From Pithys albifrons albifrons (taxonomy: Eukaryota > Chordata > Aves > Passeriformes > Thamnophilidae): 64,000 nucleotides of DNA. Under the pieces are notes generated by a model. It saw only the letters and a program-made list of their open reading frames with translations, made no database searches and had not been told where the DNA came from. The translations under genes and the position numbers were made by a program. This document shows positions 47,307-58,900 of this stretch, in pieces. The stretch is from the NCBI RefSeq assembly GCF_047495875.1, contig NC_092459.1:38793490-38857489 (forward strand). The letters are read 5' to 3'. Position 1 is the stretch's first letter. Each line of letters opens with the position of its first letter.

Positions 47307-50300
47307 TAATATAAGAAAGGAATAAAGTCCCTGTGTTTCCTCCATGGAATATAAAGTGCTAGGTACTTAAATCTTCTTATAAAAAATGGACCATTAAGAA
47401 AAAACATCTCATCAGTGGTCATTACTAGTGAATTAATCTTCTTTATAGTGTCCATAAATATTGCTAATGCTTTAGTGTTTCACACATTGAACTCAGAGGT
47501 GAGAAAATATAAATCATTAATGCACCCACTATTTTCCAGTCACCTCATAACAAAAAAAGGCTGACATATGTGGCAAAAACTGTAAGACTCCATTTCCTAC
47601 AGAGTAAGGTTGTTCCTACTGCATGTTATTTGCAGCAGGCAACAGGTTGTAGGAGGAACTTAAGGAAATTCAAAGGACAGATTCTTACATGTTCATAAGC
47701 CACCTACCACCAAGCAGACCAGTTTGCTCCTCCATGCATGGTATGAACCAGAGAAGCATTCACAGGTATGGTGCTACACAGTTGAGAACAGCACACTTGT
47801 ACGTCTCAGTCCTTCAAAACTGCCACATAGCTACCCATCCTTCACTTCATCTGAGGTCTCTCTCTGCTTCTGTCTATTATAAACCCTTGAATATCTTACT
47901 ATTCCCTTCTATAATTTCACAACATGTACTAATTGAGAATTCCTCTCTCACTGGGAATTATCAGCTACTCCTTTTCAGTGCCCTTTTTTGGCTTTGTGCA
48001 CCTAATGAATGAGTCTGGTGCAGAAATAAAAGATCTGTCTCTTCAGTTAGGCTATAAACAACATACTTAAGATCTGGAATTTATAAGAAATGAAGCTTAA
48101 ATGGGAACTCCTGCCTGTATTTCATATATATCCATAGTAACAGAGCTCACAGCAGATTTTCACTTGGTCAGTCGCCCTGACAGTGGTTGCTATGAATGGT
48201 TTAATGGTTTCTTGACAATTAAAAGGTTTTGTAGAAAGAGATGTTTTTGACAGTATATTGTTTCCCTGAGCTGAATTTCACATTTGACTACATGCTGTTC
48301 TGGCTTTCTACACATACGCGCATACATAGCACAAAACAAACTGCAGAAGATGTTTATTTCACTCAGGTTATTTTCAGTACACAGATAATGAAAACACTCC
48401 ACATGCAGATAATAACCAAAAGTGAATATAGGCAGTCTAGTTCAATGTAATTGCAACCCATTTCCCCTATAATCACTGTCTGCATTACAACAAGGCATCA
48501 CACAGCCTTGCAGCAGATTAGAAACTACACCATGACTTTGAAGATGACAAGGAAATAAAAAAAAAATTGTTTCTAGTATCTGATATAATTTTCACATGAT
48601 AGTATAGCACAATGGACATTTTATGGCTTTTCCTTCAAGTGCAGGAATTAAACTGGAGAATACTAGGTCCAAGTGACATGTTTCAGATTTGAAACACTTA
48701 CACAAGAAAACCAGCCTATATGCTTTTGGATAAAATTAGTCACTCCAAAGCTGCAGAATACAATCATTAAAAGACTAGTACACCAACAGATTAAATAAAA
48801 TTTGACTTTACAGGACAGATGCCTTTTAATAGTTTAAATCTCACTTGATTTTATTCACCTGTTTCTGTGTAACCATTAAAAATTTTATGAGCAATTAATA
48901 TTAATCAGATGAAAGATTTGAATTATTCAATCAAACAAATTTTCCACATTTCGCTTCCTCCTAATAAGTTCTTTATATTGTAGGTGTTCCAGCTGAAGAG
49001 CACAAGAATCATTTGGAATTCAAGCTTTTTCTCACTTAAATGTCAGGAAAACCCCCATTTTTTTAATAATAAATAAAAACTTATTATCATTCACAGATAT
49101 GCAAAAATCAACAGCCATTCATGTTATTTTGCAAATCAGATTATTTCCTCCCCATTTATATTTTAATAATCCAGGAATAACTAAAAATGTATAATGGGTA
49201 TTCTGGACACAAAAGACATTTTAGCACTGCAAACGCCAGCAATTTCATCATCACTTGCGGTCACAGACCTGTAATGAAGATGATAAATTAATGAATGCTA
49301 ACTTTTGTTTTAGATTTCCATTACTGTATTCATCTTTCTGTCTTTCCAATACCTACTTGCAAATCAGGAGTGAAAGCCGAGGCACATGTAAAACTCTCAG
49401 TGAAGAGACTGAAACATGCTATACACCACCCACAGTTCATGTTGGAACACTGGCTAAGGGGCATGCTGCTGATTTCAGCAGACAGGTATGGAATGGCTTC
49501 ATTTATAGCTGGAAATGATAAAGAATATGGGAGAGAAATTGCTTTGAGAACTCTTTCAGTTGGGGTAGTAAAGATGATTATCATGTGGTTAACAAATCCT
49601 AAACAGGAGTGAAAGGTAATGGCCTACTGATTGGCTTTGGAGATCAGTTAGTGCTGGTTCCAGTTAGCTCTTCAGGGATGACTGGGTAGCTAGAGTGAAC
49701 AGGACAGTAATTTGAAAACACTCCTGTTGAATGGAGCTGTGAAAAGCAATGAGTCCAATGATATGCCACAAATAAACCTGGAAAAATTAGAAATCTGTGC
49801 CAAAAGCAGTAAAATTAGTTCCCTCTTCCCAAAAGAAAAAAAAAATCAACCTAACTTACCTGGGGAAATTCAATTAAAAACAGATGCAGAAATAACTCAT
49901 TGGGGTGGAGAGGTCTAGGTAAGATATAGAAGTCCCAAGGGTGAAATCTAAAAGTGAATGCGACAGTGGTTGGCAATGTGATACAGCTGCAAAACTGATT
50001 TTTACAATTTAGGCTTGTATTCACAAATGCAGCACATTATGGAACAACAAGGCATAGGGTTTTGATAGCACATGCTCATCTCCCAGGACTACTAAGAGAG
50101 ATCCCTATGAATTTGAACGAGTTCATAGAATAGCAAGAGCATTTAAAATGGAATTACAGATTTTATAAGTTATGCTGCTGTGGAAACAGAAAACTGTAAA
50201 GACTTAGGACGTGTTGGGGATGACAGGACAGCAATGGCCATTCTTTCATATTTAAGTAGAGGTAACTTATACAAGGAGATTTACATGCAGAACTCAATAC

Positions 50301-50614
50301 CGTTACAAGACAGTGCTCTTATGTGCTCATGCAAGCTCATTTTTTATCACAGATTTCCTCTCAGTTTTAATAACAGAAAAAAAACATTAACTCTTCCTGT
50401 GAAATAACTTGATAACTACCAATAAGACATTATTGTTGCTTAAATATACGTTCAGATGTGTACATCATACACACATGCAATACATCCTTCTTATGTAACA
50501 TGAGATATGAAGGGATACCAAAGCCTTGTGACAAAAATTCTGTGCACACGTTCTTTGCAAATATAGCCCTTGAAAAGGAAGTATATTTTTGAAAGATAGA
50601 GGTATTGTAGGACA
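47307..50614. other. Unique AT-rich sequence, no gene seen
   Basis: Short frames only, the largest 107 codons at 47689-48012. None is recognisable. The part at 48820-48960 contains several AATTAAT/ATTAAT words in otherwise complex sequence. No repeat was identified. Confidence 0.6.
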
Positions 50615-50945
50615 TCTAGAGCCAAGTCCTAGGGCTACAAAGCTGGTAAAGGGCCTAGAGGGCAAGCTGTGCAAGGAGCAGCTGAGGTCAGTTGGTCTGT
50701 TCAGCCTGAGGAGGAGGAGACTCATTGCAGTCTACAACTTCCTCACGAGGGAAACAGGAGGGGCAGGCACTGATCTCTTCTCTCTGGACAGACAGTGACA
50801 GAACCCAAGGAAATGGCCTGAAGTTGTGTTAGGGGAGGTTTAGACAGCATATCTCGTAAAAAGGTTCTCCACCCAGAGGGTGGCTGGGCACTGGAACAGG
50901 CTCCACAGGGAAGTGGTCACAGTACCAAGCCTGGCAGAGTTCAAG
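50615..50945 (+). mobile_element. CR1 LINE fragment, sense, missing its 3' end
   Basis: Sense CR1 words appear in order: GAGGGCAAGCTGTGCAAGG, GTTCAGCCTGAGGAGGAGG, AGACTCATTGCAGTCTACAA, AGGGGAGGTTTAGACAG, CCACCCAGAGGGTGGCTGGG and CACTGGAACAGGCTCC. Similarity stops abruptly at about 50945, just after CAGAGTTCAAG. The roughly 120 bp of 3' end normally carried by CR1 copies (present in the 9150-9380 copy) are absent. Because CR1 inserts by priming at its 3' end, the loss must have happened after insertion, by deletion or rearrangement. Frames at 50589-51095 derive from it. Confidence 0.92.
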
Positions 50946-52999
50946 GAATGGTTTTCCAATGAAATTACAACTAATATTAAAATTATCACAGCAAATACTC
51001 TCTTGATGAAAGATTTGGATTGTTCTACTTGTTTCTCAAGTGCTCAATTCTGCTTGGAGACAATAAAGGGCAGAGATGTATGTGTTTTATCTTAATTTAG
51101 ATTTTATATTAATTTGAGAATCCTTAGATAAGATGATTTCAAGATTAATATGGAGAAAAGATACATAGAATTCCCAGTTTCCCATAAAAAAGTGCAGGTT
51201 TCTCTTGTATTCTTTGAACTACCTTTCTTCAATTAAACATTAAAATATTTTTCCATATTTTTCTGTACCAGTCAATAAAGAATAAACAACTCTGTCTCAT
51301 CATAGTAGAGAAATTACACAGTGTATAGCACTTGCAAGAACCTACATAATCCAGAAAAATACACCTGCTTGCTCAAAATAATCACCTCTGCCAGGAAGCT
51401 TACACCACCGCGGCGGGGAATAACATGCGTGAAAATATGTAGGCATCTGAACAAGTTATGCAAGCTTAGGCATGGGTGAAATGACAACTAATGTCATCCC
51501 ACAGTTGCTGAACTGCTGATTTCCTTATGACTCTGGAAACAGAATTCTTCACTTTCAGACAGGAAGATTGTATTTTGAAGGAATCTGAAGAGATAGGGAA
51601 GAGATGGAGAAGAAGGGCAGGAAAAGGGGAAATCTTCTTTCTTTTACTTAGCTATATTCTTTTAAGAATTTTGATCAAAAAGAGATAAACAATAGATAAA
51701 ACAATACCTTTACTTCAGTAAACTTTTAACAGAATTGTATTCCTGCCACTAACTTTATTTAATGATTAAAAGGAATGTTTCTTCAAATATTCCATCTTGC
51801 ACAGCTACAAGCTACAGTCAAACACCTAATTCTCTCAGAAGCTTGAAAATAATCAAGCCATTTAAATAAAATATGATATTTTAGTTCATTATGTAGCTAA
51901 AGAATAAAAATAAAATTGAAATGCTATTAATGAGTTGCCTAACCAGAGAAAACTTATTTGTATGCCATTATTTCTGTGGAATTCAGAAGGGAAAAATATT
52001 TGTGTGGTTATTTGCTCCATCAAAAACTCATCCCCTCAAGTCAAATTGAAAATATCACAGATTCAAATTTTGTATGCTTAATTTGGTTCTGTAGTCACAG
52101 CCCTACAGGTCTGGAATTTCCTTTGGATGTGCATGTAACTTGCTGAGAGTTAAATGAAAAGTGCTATTAATCAATAATTTAGCAATAGAAAACTACTCAT
52201 AAACAGAGAACAAAACTTGCAAGAACTGTTGCCTTATTGTGAGGAAGTATATTTTGCATATTTCTCTCTCCATATAACAAGGCAGAAAATAGTGTTAATA
52301 TTATTCCAAAAGCAGTGTCCTTTGGTTCAACCCAAAAATGGTTTTCATAACTGAGTACTATAGCATGTTGGCCTCACAAGCAGATTTAAGGACCTTGCAG
52401 GAGTTGTTGAGGGTTCCCAAAATACCCACAGGTATGATTGTCTGTCTTATAGCATGCAGCCCATTGTCGAATTCCAAGACAGTTTTGCCTTAAGGGCAAA
52501 CAAGCCAAACCTAAACAGAAATCTATCTTTCTCCCTCAAACGTTCCTTTATCAGTGAATTTTATTAATGACATACAATACTTCTACAGTGCAGCAGAAAC
52601 AACATTGCAAATGGAAGTAACAGCTTCAAAGAAAAAAGAACACACACACCAAAAGATAATACTGTAGGATGGTCCGTGACCAAGCTGAAGAAAGAAATTA
52701 TGAACATATGTAAAATTCACACTAAGAGACACTGTACACTGGGACAGAGCACACACACTGGCTATTTGGTAGGGTAGATTAACAGGTTGACACACATAAG
52801 AAAAATACAAAATACAAAGTTCCAAGTTGGAAGGGACAGGAAAAGGGCTGACAATGAAAAGTGATCTGCAAAAAGATCTCTGTACTGAGAAATTTTGACT
52901 GGACAAAGGTTGAATTTCCTTGCCTATAAACTCCCTCTGTTCTTAGGATTATAGTCAGGGTTGAGACAAAAAGAAAACTCAAGGTTTCATTGGCAAGGA
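50946..52999. other. Unique AT-rich sequence, no gene seen
   Basis: No supportable gene. An isolated CpG-dense palindromic patch, ACCACCGCGGCGGGG, lies at about 51405-51419 in otherwise CpG-poor DNA. A short CA run is at about 52642-52651. The minus frame at 52583-52906 (107 codons) is unrecognised. Confidence 0.6.
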
Positions 53000-53336
53000 A
53001 AAGATCCTACAATTGAAAGTAAGAGCTGAGACTGGATGGACAGAATGGTCCTCAAATATTAGCACCCATGAGGTGTGACAGTGCCTCTGTCTATAAGAAT
53101 AAGGAAAGAGAGAAAGAAACCACAGAGGTACAGCCTTGAGGGCTCTGGAAAAGCTCCAGCAGACCAAGAAGGACAAGGTGATGCAGCAACTTTCCGGCAG
53201 AAATAGGAAAGTGGAAACAGTGGCACAAAGGTCAGAACATGGTAGGGTTTTAACTCATGAGAAAGCATGACCAGATTCAGTGGTTAGGGTTTAGATCTAA
53301 GATAAAGACAAAAGCTGGAGCTCTGGTTACTGTAAC

Positions 53337-54119
53337 AGGGCTACAAAGGGAAAGCTAAAATAAATGGGGTGGAGAGGAGGGGTGAAGCGGTAAAAAAATT
53401 GATAAATTCCCTGAAAATTTTCTCAGCTTGGTCTTGTCTGGGAATAGGAATGTAAAGCACAACATGTGCCTAGGATTCAGATTATGATTTTCTTTCTGTT
53501 ATGGCAAAGAGAAAACGTAGAGCTCCTGTTGGACTGGGGTTGCAAAAAAGTGAGGGCAAAGCTGTAAAAAGCATAGTCCCTCAAGAACTTGTTCATCTAG
53601 ACCAGGGCACTGCGTCTTGATAAAAGGCTCAGCTAAGGCCAGGACCAGTACTAAGGGTTAGGGTATTGGTTGGGAAAGAGACAAAGCCTACAACAGTGCT
53701 TAGACAAGGGCTGCAAAGGGGCTGACAGAACAAGGCTGCCAAAATAATCATTCCTCAAGACTTGCTCATCCCTGCTGTGGCACTGGGTGTTGAGCTGGGG
53801 TTCAATGAAGGAGAAGGCCTCAGCCAAGGAAGAGGGTTAGGGTCAGGAAAGAGAGAAGACCTACAGCTGAAACTGGGGTGGGGTTGCAAAGGCGCTGCCC
53901 AGAAAGGTGTATATTTCAGAAGGAATTTTCCCTTTACAACTTGATGTGGAGATGTGGCCAAGATCTAAGATTAGGGTTAAGGTTCAAGCTAGAATAGAGA
54001 CCAAGCCTTGAGCTGCACTTGCAGTGGGTCTACAGCGACACTACCAAGGAGGGGTGTATGCTGCATAAAACATTCTCACTAGAGAATTTGTTTATCTGGG
54101 TCATGGCATTGGTCTAGGC
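53337..54119 (+). repeat. Array block 1, plus orientation
   Basis: The clearest plus-oriented units begin at 53337, 53536, 53708, 53880 and about 54024 (spacings 199, 172, 172 and about 145). TTAGGG occurs at 53658, 53837 and 53971. A weaker unit lies just upstream, with TTAGGG at 53284 and AAGGAAAGAGAGAAAG near 53099. Confidence 0.75.
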
Positions 54120-54965
54120 ACAGGTTCATCTTAACTTGGATGGTTTAGTTTTATGGTTTGTCTCCTCCCTAGCCCTAATTCTAGAATCAGTAGAGCCTTG
54201 GTCAGAGACACTCCAGAATAAAAAATTCTCTGGAACAACACTTTTGTCAGTCCACATCTCCCTTCGGCAGCCTCGCTGCATCACTCCAACCGCAGCACAA
54301 AGCTTTCTCTCTTTCCTAACCACAACCCTATGGTTAGGTCTTGCCTGGATTCTATCACAACCCACTGAGCCAGAGACCAGGAGAACAGATTCCCATGGGA
54401 CAATTCTTTTTGCAGCCTACCCCTTCCTTGGGCACAGCTGTACTCTGCGCTTTTCTCCCTTTCCAAACACTTGGTCTTAGCCACCTTTGTCTTGACTGAG
54501 CCACACCTCAAGACCCAATGTCACAGTCCAGATGAAAAAGTTTTCCAGGGGACAATTTCTCTGCAGCCTCTATCTTTCTTGTGGCAGTCCTTTTGAAGTT
54601 CCCCTTCAGCTGGATTTCTGTGGTTATTTTTTCCTGATCCTTAAGAATCCCAGGTGATAAGCTGACTGCCTTGTCCCTGGTTGTATTCCTATCAGAGGCT
54701 CCACATTCCTAGGAAGAAAATTCAAGTATCAGCTGTTCCTTTTTTTAGTGGATTTTTCAATGTCCTAAACACAGCTATCCCACAATTTCTCTTTTTATTA
54801 ACTGCATTTTTATTCCTAAATATAATCCTAAACATAAAATAAGTCTAGGCACTTTCCTTCTTCATTTTACTCAGAAAAGAATTTACTCCAGGGAGAAATC
54901 TAGCCTATGGGTTTTTTTTTCAGAGAGCCCTTCTTCTGCACCACTCGAGCTGTAGCTCTAGGCTT
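54120..54965 (-). repeat. Array block 2, minus orientation
   Basis: Reverse-complemented unit words: CCCTAATTCTAG at 54173, AACCCTATGGTTAGG near 54324, and GCAGCCT at 54267, 54412 and 54563 (spacings 145 and 151). AGCTCTAGGCTTTTTCTCTC near 54955 corresponds to GAGAGAAAAAGCCTAGAGCT of the plus unit. Units between about 54600 and 54880 are poorly preserved. Confidence 0.7.
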
Positions 54966-54984
54966 TTTCTCTCAATCATTAGAG

Positions 54985-55980
54985 TTGTAAAAGGAAGTGA
55001 GTGGTGCAAAAATAATTGTTTCCTTAGGAATTTTTCATCTTCACAGGCATTTTTTTCTAAGGTTCATTTCAGGGTTTGGGTTGAAGTTATTTTTGACTGA
55101 AAGTCCACAGCTAAGTTTGATCCCATCTGGACAGCAGCTGACAAAGAAACCCACAGGCAGACTCTAATATTCTCATTGGAAGAACTCTCCATCTTTGCAT
55201 GGAGTACTGTTTTTGGTTTATGCATCAGCCAAGCATTTATGTTAGTGCCAGAAGAGGTTTAGAGACAAAGAGAAATCAGAGATGAAGTTATAGTGTGGCT
55301 GCAATGTACTCTCCACTGTTAAGTAAGAACCGATGCTACAACTGAAGAATTGTATCATACATAAGTGTTTGAATGGTGAAGGTTTCCTCTCCTGTGGTCA
55401 AGGCTAGGCTTAGGGTACTCAGTAAGTATTAGGTTTGTTGAGGAAAAGAATTAGTCCAAAACTGCAGGGACTCTAACTCTGTAAAAGGTCTCCCAAAGGG
55501 AATTGTGAATTCTAAAAACAGTGTTCTTTTAGCTAGACAGTCTATCTGGTGTTTCATAACACTTATTTGTGGTATATGATTTGGTGTTAGGGCTTTTGTT
55601 ACTCTTGTGAGAAAGAGAAATAATAAAATGATACTTTGAAGATTTTTTTTTTTACAGTTAAGACTTATGTGAAAATTACTTTCTTAGGAATATTGATTCT
55701 TTTTGGTTGGACTATTAACCCTGTCCTAGATCAAACTACAGTTATTGCCTAAGGCTAGAGCAAGAAAGAAATTTCAGAACTGTCCTTCCAGGGCACTGGT
55801 AATGGACTGCCAAAAGAAGCTGAAATTCTCCCATGAGGAAATTTGTGTCATGACTGGTCTGGCATGCTTTTTTCTGAGGGTCACCTTGTGTTAGGGTTTG
55901 TATTGGAAGAAATATAGTAATTTGTTTGAACACGTAGGCTGCTTTCATTTTTACTAGCCTTAAGTAACAGGCAGAGTAAT
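54985..55980 (+). repeat. Array block 3, plus orientation, most diverged
   Basis: Plus-oriented words return: GGTGCAAAAATAATTGTTTC near 55003, GAGACAAAGAGAAATCAGAG near 55261, and TTAGGG at 55410, 55587 and 55891. Spacings of 177 and 304 (about two units) agree with the unit length of block 1. Similarity is lower than in block 1. Confidence 0.6.
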
Positions 55981-58900
55981 GGTGGATTCATGTGCCATGC
56001 ATGATACCATCAGTAAGGAGCCCTTGTGCTAACCACAAAATTGCAGAGTAGGCTTATATCCACTTAGCCTAAATGCAAAAATTGTAGATGAAAATGTTAC
56101 AAGGTGCTTTGTAAAAGAATGGTCTTTCCCCCCACCCCTACCCATCATTATACTGCTGCAAATACTTTAATGTTTTTAGCATTATTTTGACAATGAAAAA
56201 ACTACATGTTGTTTTGTATGATACTATTTTCTTGAGTCTCTGTTACATATATGCATGCTCACACACATATATGCTCCAGAGTTTTCTGTTGATATCTGTA
56301 ACAACTGAAAAGTCTTAGAACCCTCAGCAATGGTTAGAAAGAACTGAATGTGGTTTTAGTGACTTTCAAGGAAATAAATAAATACTATGTAATTATTCTA
56401 CATAATTTCACTTATGCTCATCATCACAGTATCTATGTGTTTATGTTTGCTTATGCTAGAGCAAAGCATCAACCTAACAGTTTTAGGACCGTAAATCTAG
56501 CACATATGATATAGGTTATATTTAAAACCACATAAATATAACTTTTTAGTTGCTTCTGGCTGCATGGATAAACTTCCATAAACAAATTGCGGATGACTGA
56601 ACAATGCTAGCCTGAATACGCCTGTTTAGGAGATTTTTGTAATAAAACCCTCCTTCCTCAGGATGATGCTTATGCCTTAGGCTCTCTGCAGTGAGAACCA
56701 GAATCTAATTTTCATAACTTGAGGAAGTTCGGATTCTGTTTTTCAGTTTAGCTCATTAAGACCAAGAGAGACCCACATCCAAATATGACCAAACAGGTTA
56801 ATGCATTCATTCACCTTATTGTCTAGGTATGTGCAAATCAGTGTAACTGAAATAAAGAGCCTCTCTGAAAGGCTCTAATATAAATAAGGATGGTTATGGC
56901 AGCAATGGTTATGGGAATAATACTAATAGTATTGCAGTGACAGCTCATATTCGTTTGCTTCTTTGGACTACTTACCATGAAGCTGACCCAGTTTATACCT
57001 ATGTTGCTTCTGCTTTCCTGAGCATAGCATCCATTTATCAAGACAGAATTTAGACCACTCTTTTGCATTCTACATCAAGCATTACTTGAAATCCTCTTTT
57101 CCATTCTGCATTAAAATCTTTAGAGCTTTAAATCCATATTTTGTGTAAGTTATAAGAGCTTGTACATGAAATTACTAGTTTGAACCTCCTTATTTAACCT
57201 ATTTTCATTACTGTTTAAATATATGTGTATATAAAATACTTGACATCCTTATATTCAGTACTGTTTTTATTCAAAGGAAAGCATAATGTTTATGCACTGC
57301 TTAAAAAATAAATCTTAGAGAACTGCACAGTGTCACTGGGGCATATCACTAATTATTACACTGAAAATATTACTGAACAAGAAAACACTATAGCATTTAG
57401 CTAGATGATATAGAAAATGTCTTCAGATTATTTGCTTGTTTCCTAGAGCATAATACTGAGGCAAACATAGGTACGTGGTATACTTTGTTGTTCTACCTGC
57501 ACAGAAATTCTGAGAATTTTAATCTGTAAATCAATGCACACCCAGCCATGAGCTAATCACAAAAGCAAGAGTATCACAATGGAAAGTCTAAACACATGTT
57601 AACAGCTGGAAAAAAAGTATCTGCACCATTTTCAAGTCCCTGCCTGTTTGGTATTAATGAGAAATGTAGATACCCTCTGAGACAAATGACATTTTTAAGG
57701 ATAAATATGAATCTCAGCAGCTGCTATATTTCATCTTTTATAGGTTACAGAGAGTAACTTTCTATTTACACTGATGTGGAGATAGATGAACAGGAGTCTT
57801 CTCTGAGGGTAAACAAAGGTTAAGGGATTTCGCTCACATATCAAGCCCACTGCCTTCTCTCTGAAACATCTAGCAAGTAAATTTAACCCTCTGCTTTAAT
57901 TTATGTGGCTCTATGTGTGTGTTTACATGTGTAGATAAGGGTTTGTACTGGTGTCTTATCTTCTCATTTGTTTCTCTTTTTCTTTTATCCCCTGAGCGAC
58001 AGTAGTGCCATAGAATATTGTAACACCAGATTGTTACAAAAAAAACTATTTTGGGGCTGTGCTTATTGCACTCAGGGATCCAATTGTCTAGGCCCAAGGC
58101 AGTATCTGTACAAATGCTCTAAAGAAGTGATTTAATCACTCTACAGTATCACTGGGAACAGCTCGAAAGAGATTTACCCAGGTACTGACAGTGGTCATGT
58201 TGATACTATATCATCCTTGTCCATGTACTTGCCCTATGGCAACAGGGCTATAATTAGAGCTGTAGCTGCTGAATTAAAAGAGATGAGGTTACACCCAAAC
58301 TCCTGTTATGGGCAAAAGGGAATATAACATATAAATGAAGCTAAGAATGTATTTTTACTTCACTTCAAGTTTTAGTAGCGTAACAGTCTGAATTAGATAA
58401 TTAACTGTCATAGTCCTCAGCGCATCAATAGGTTTCAATTGTTTTGACCTCCACCCATTCCCACTGCTCCAGGAGCTGCAGTTAAGCTCCTTGCCTGAAT
58501 TGTGCGGTAGAAATATTTGTGCTCAGCTCGGTCCCTAGCTTGGTTTTGCTTGTTGCTTTGTGTATGTCAGATTTTCACTAGACTGCAATAATAATCACCA
58601 TCCCTAATCTTCTCAAGTCTATGCTTCTGTTGGAATGACTCCTGTCCCTCTGTAACATTGGTGTTCCCAGCTTGTTCTCTCTTGTGAAGCAGCCAATAAT
58701 CTTAATCCTTACATATTCCCTAAGCCTCTTTCTTAAAAGAGATGAGTAGTCGCTTGCCCATTCTGATGTCAGGACATGACTGTGACTTAAACGGTACAAG
58801 AACTTGTACAGTAACTTGTGCAGTCCACAGACATTCTCTAACCTTCCTTCACTTCCTGGACACTTCAACAGGGACATCAAGAAATCTCTTGAGTACTAGT

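Larger units (their letters stand above)
53000..55980. repeat. Degenerate satellite-like tandem array with orientation switches
   Basis: About 3 kb made of diverged units of roughly 145-200 bp. In the plus block, the unit word GGGNTGCAAAGG-like starts at 53337, 53536, 53708, 53880 and about 54024. It is followed by CTCAAGAACTTGTTCATC-like words (near 53580, 53755 and 54072), then TTAGGG, then AAAGAGACAAAGCCT-like words. From about 54120 the same words appear reverse-complemented: GCAGCCT at 54267, 54412 and 54563, and GGGACAATTC-like words before two of these. From about 54985 they read plus again. No reading frame in the block looks coding, and many small frames arise from it. I know no named family for it. 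It may be an old satellite or a locally amplified repeat. Outer limits are uncertain by 100 bp or more. Confidence 0.75.

Noticed and set aside
52350..52440. tRNA-like impression from GTTGGCCTC and GGGTTCCC words
   Set aside because: No acceptor stem pairing, and the B-box does not match GGTTCRANNCC. A cloverleaf cannot be folded by eye.
54136..54480. 114-codon plus frame and overlapping minus frames
   Set aside because: They fall in the inverted block of the degenerate repeat array. The same words recur in neighbouring units with different frames and stops.
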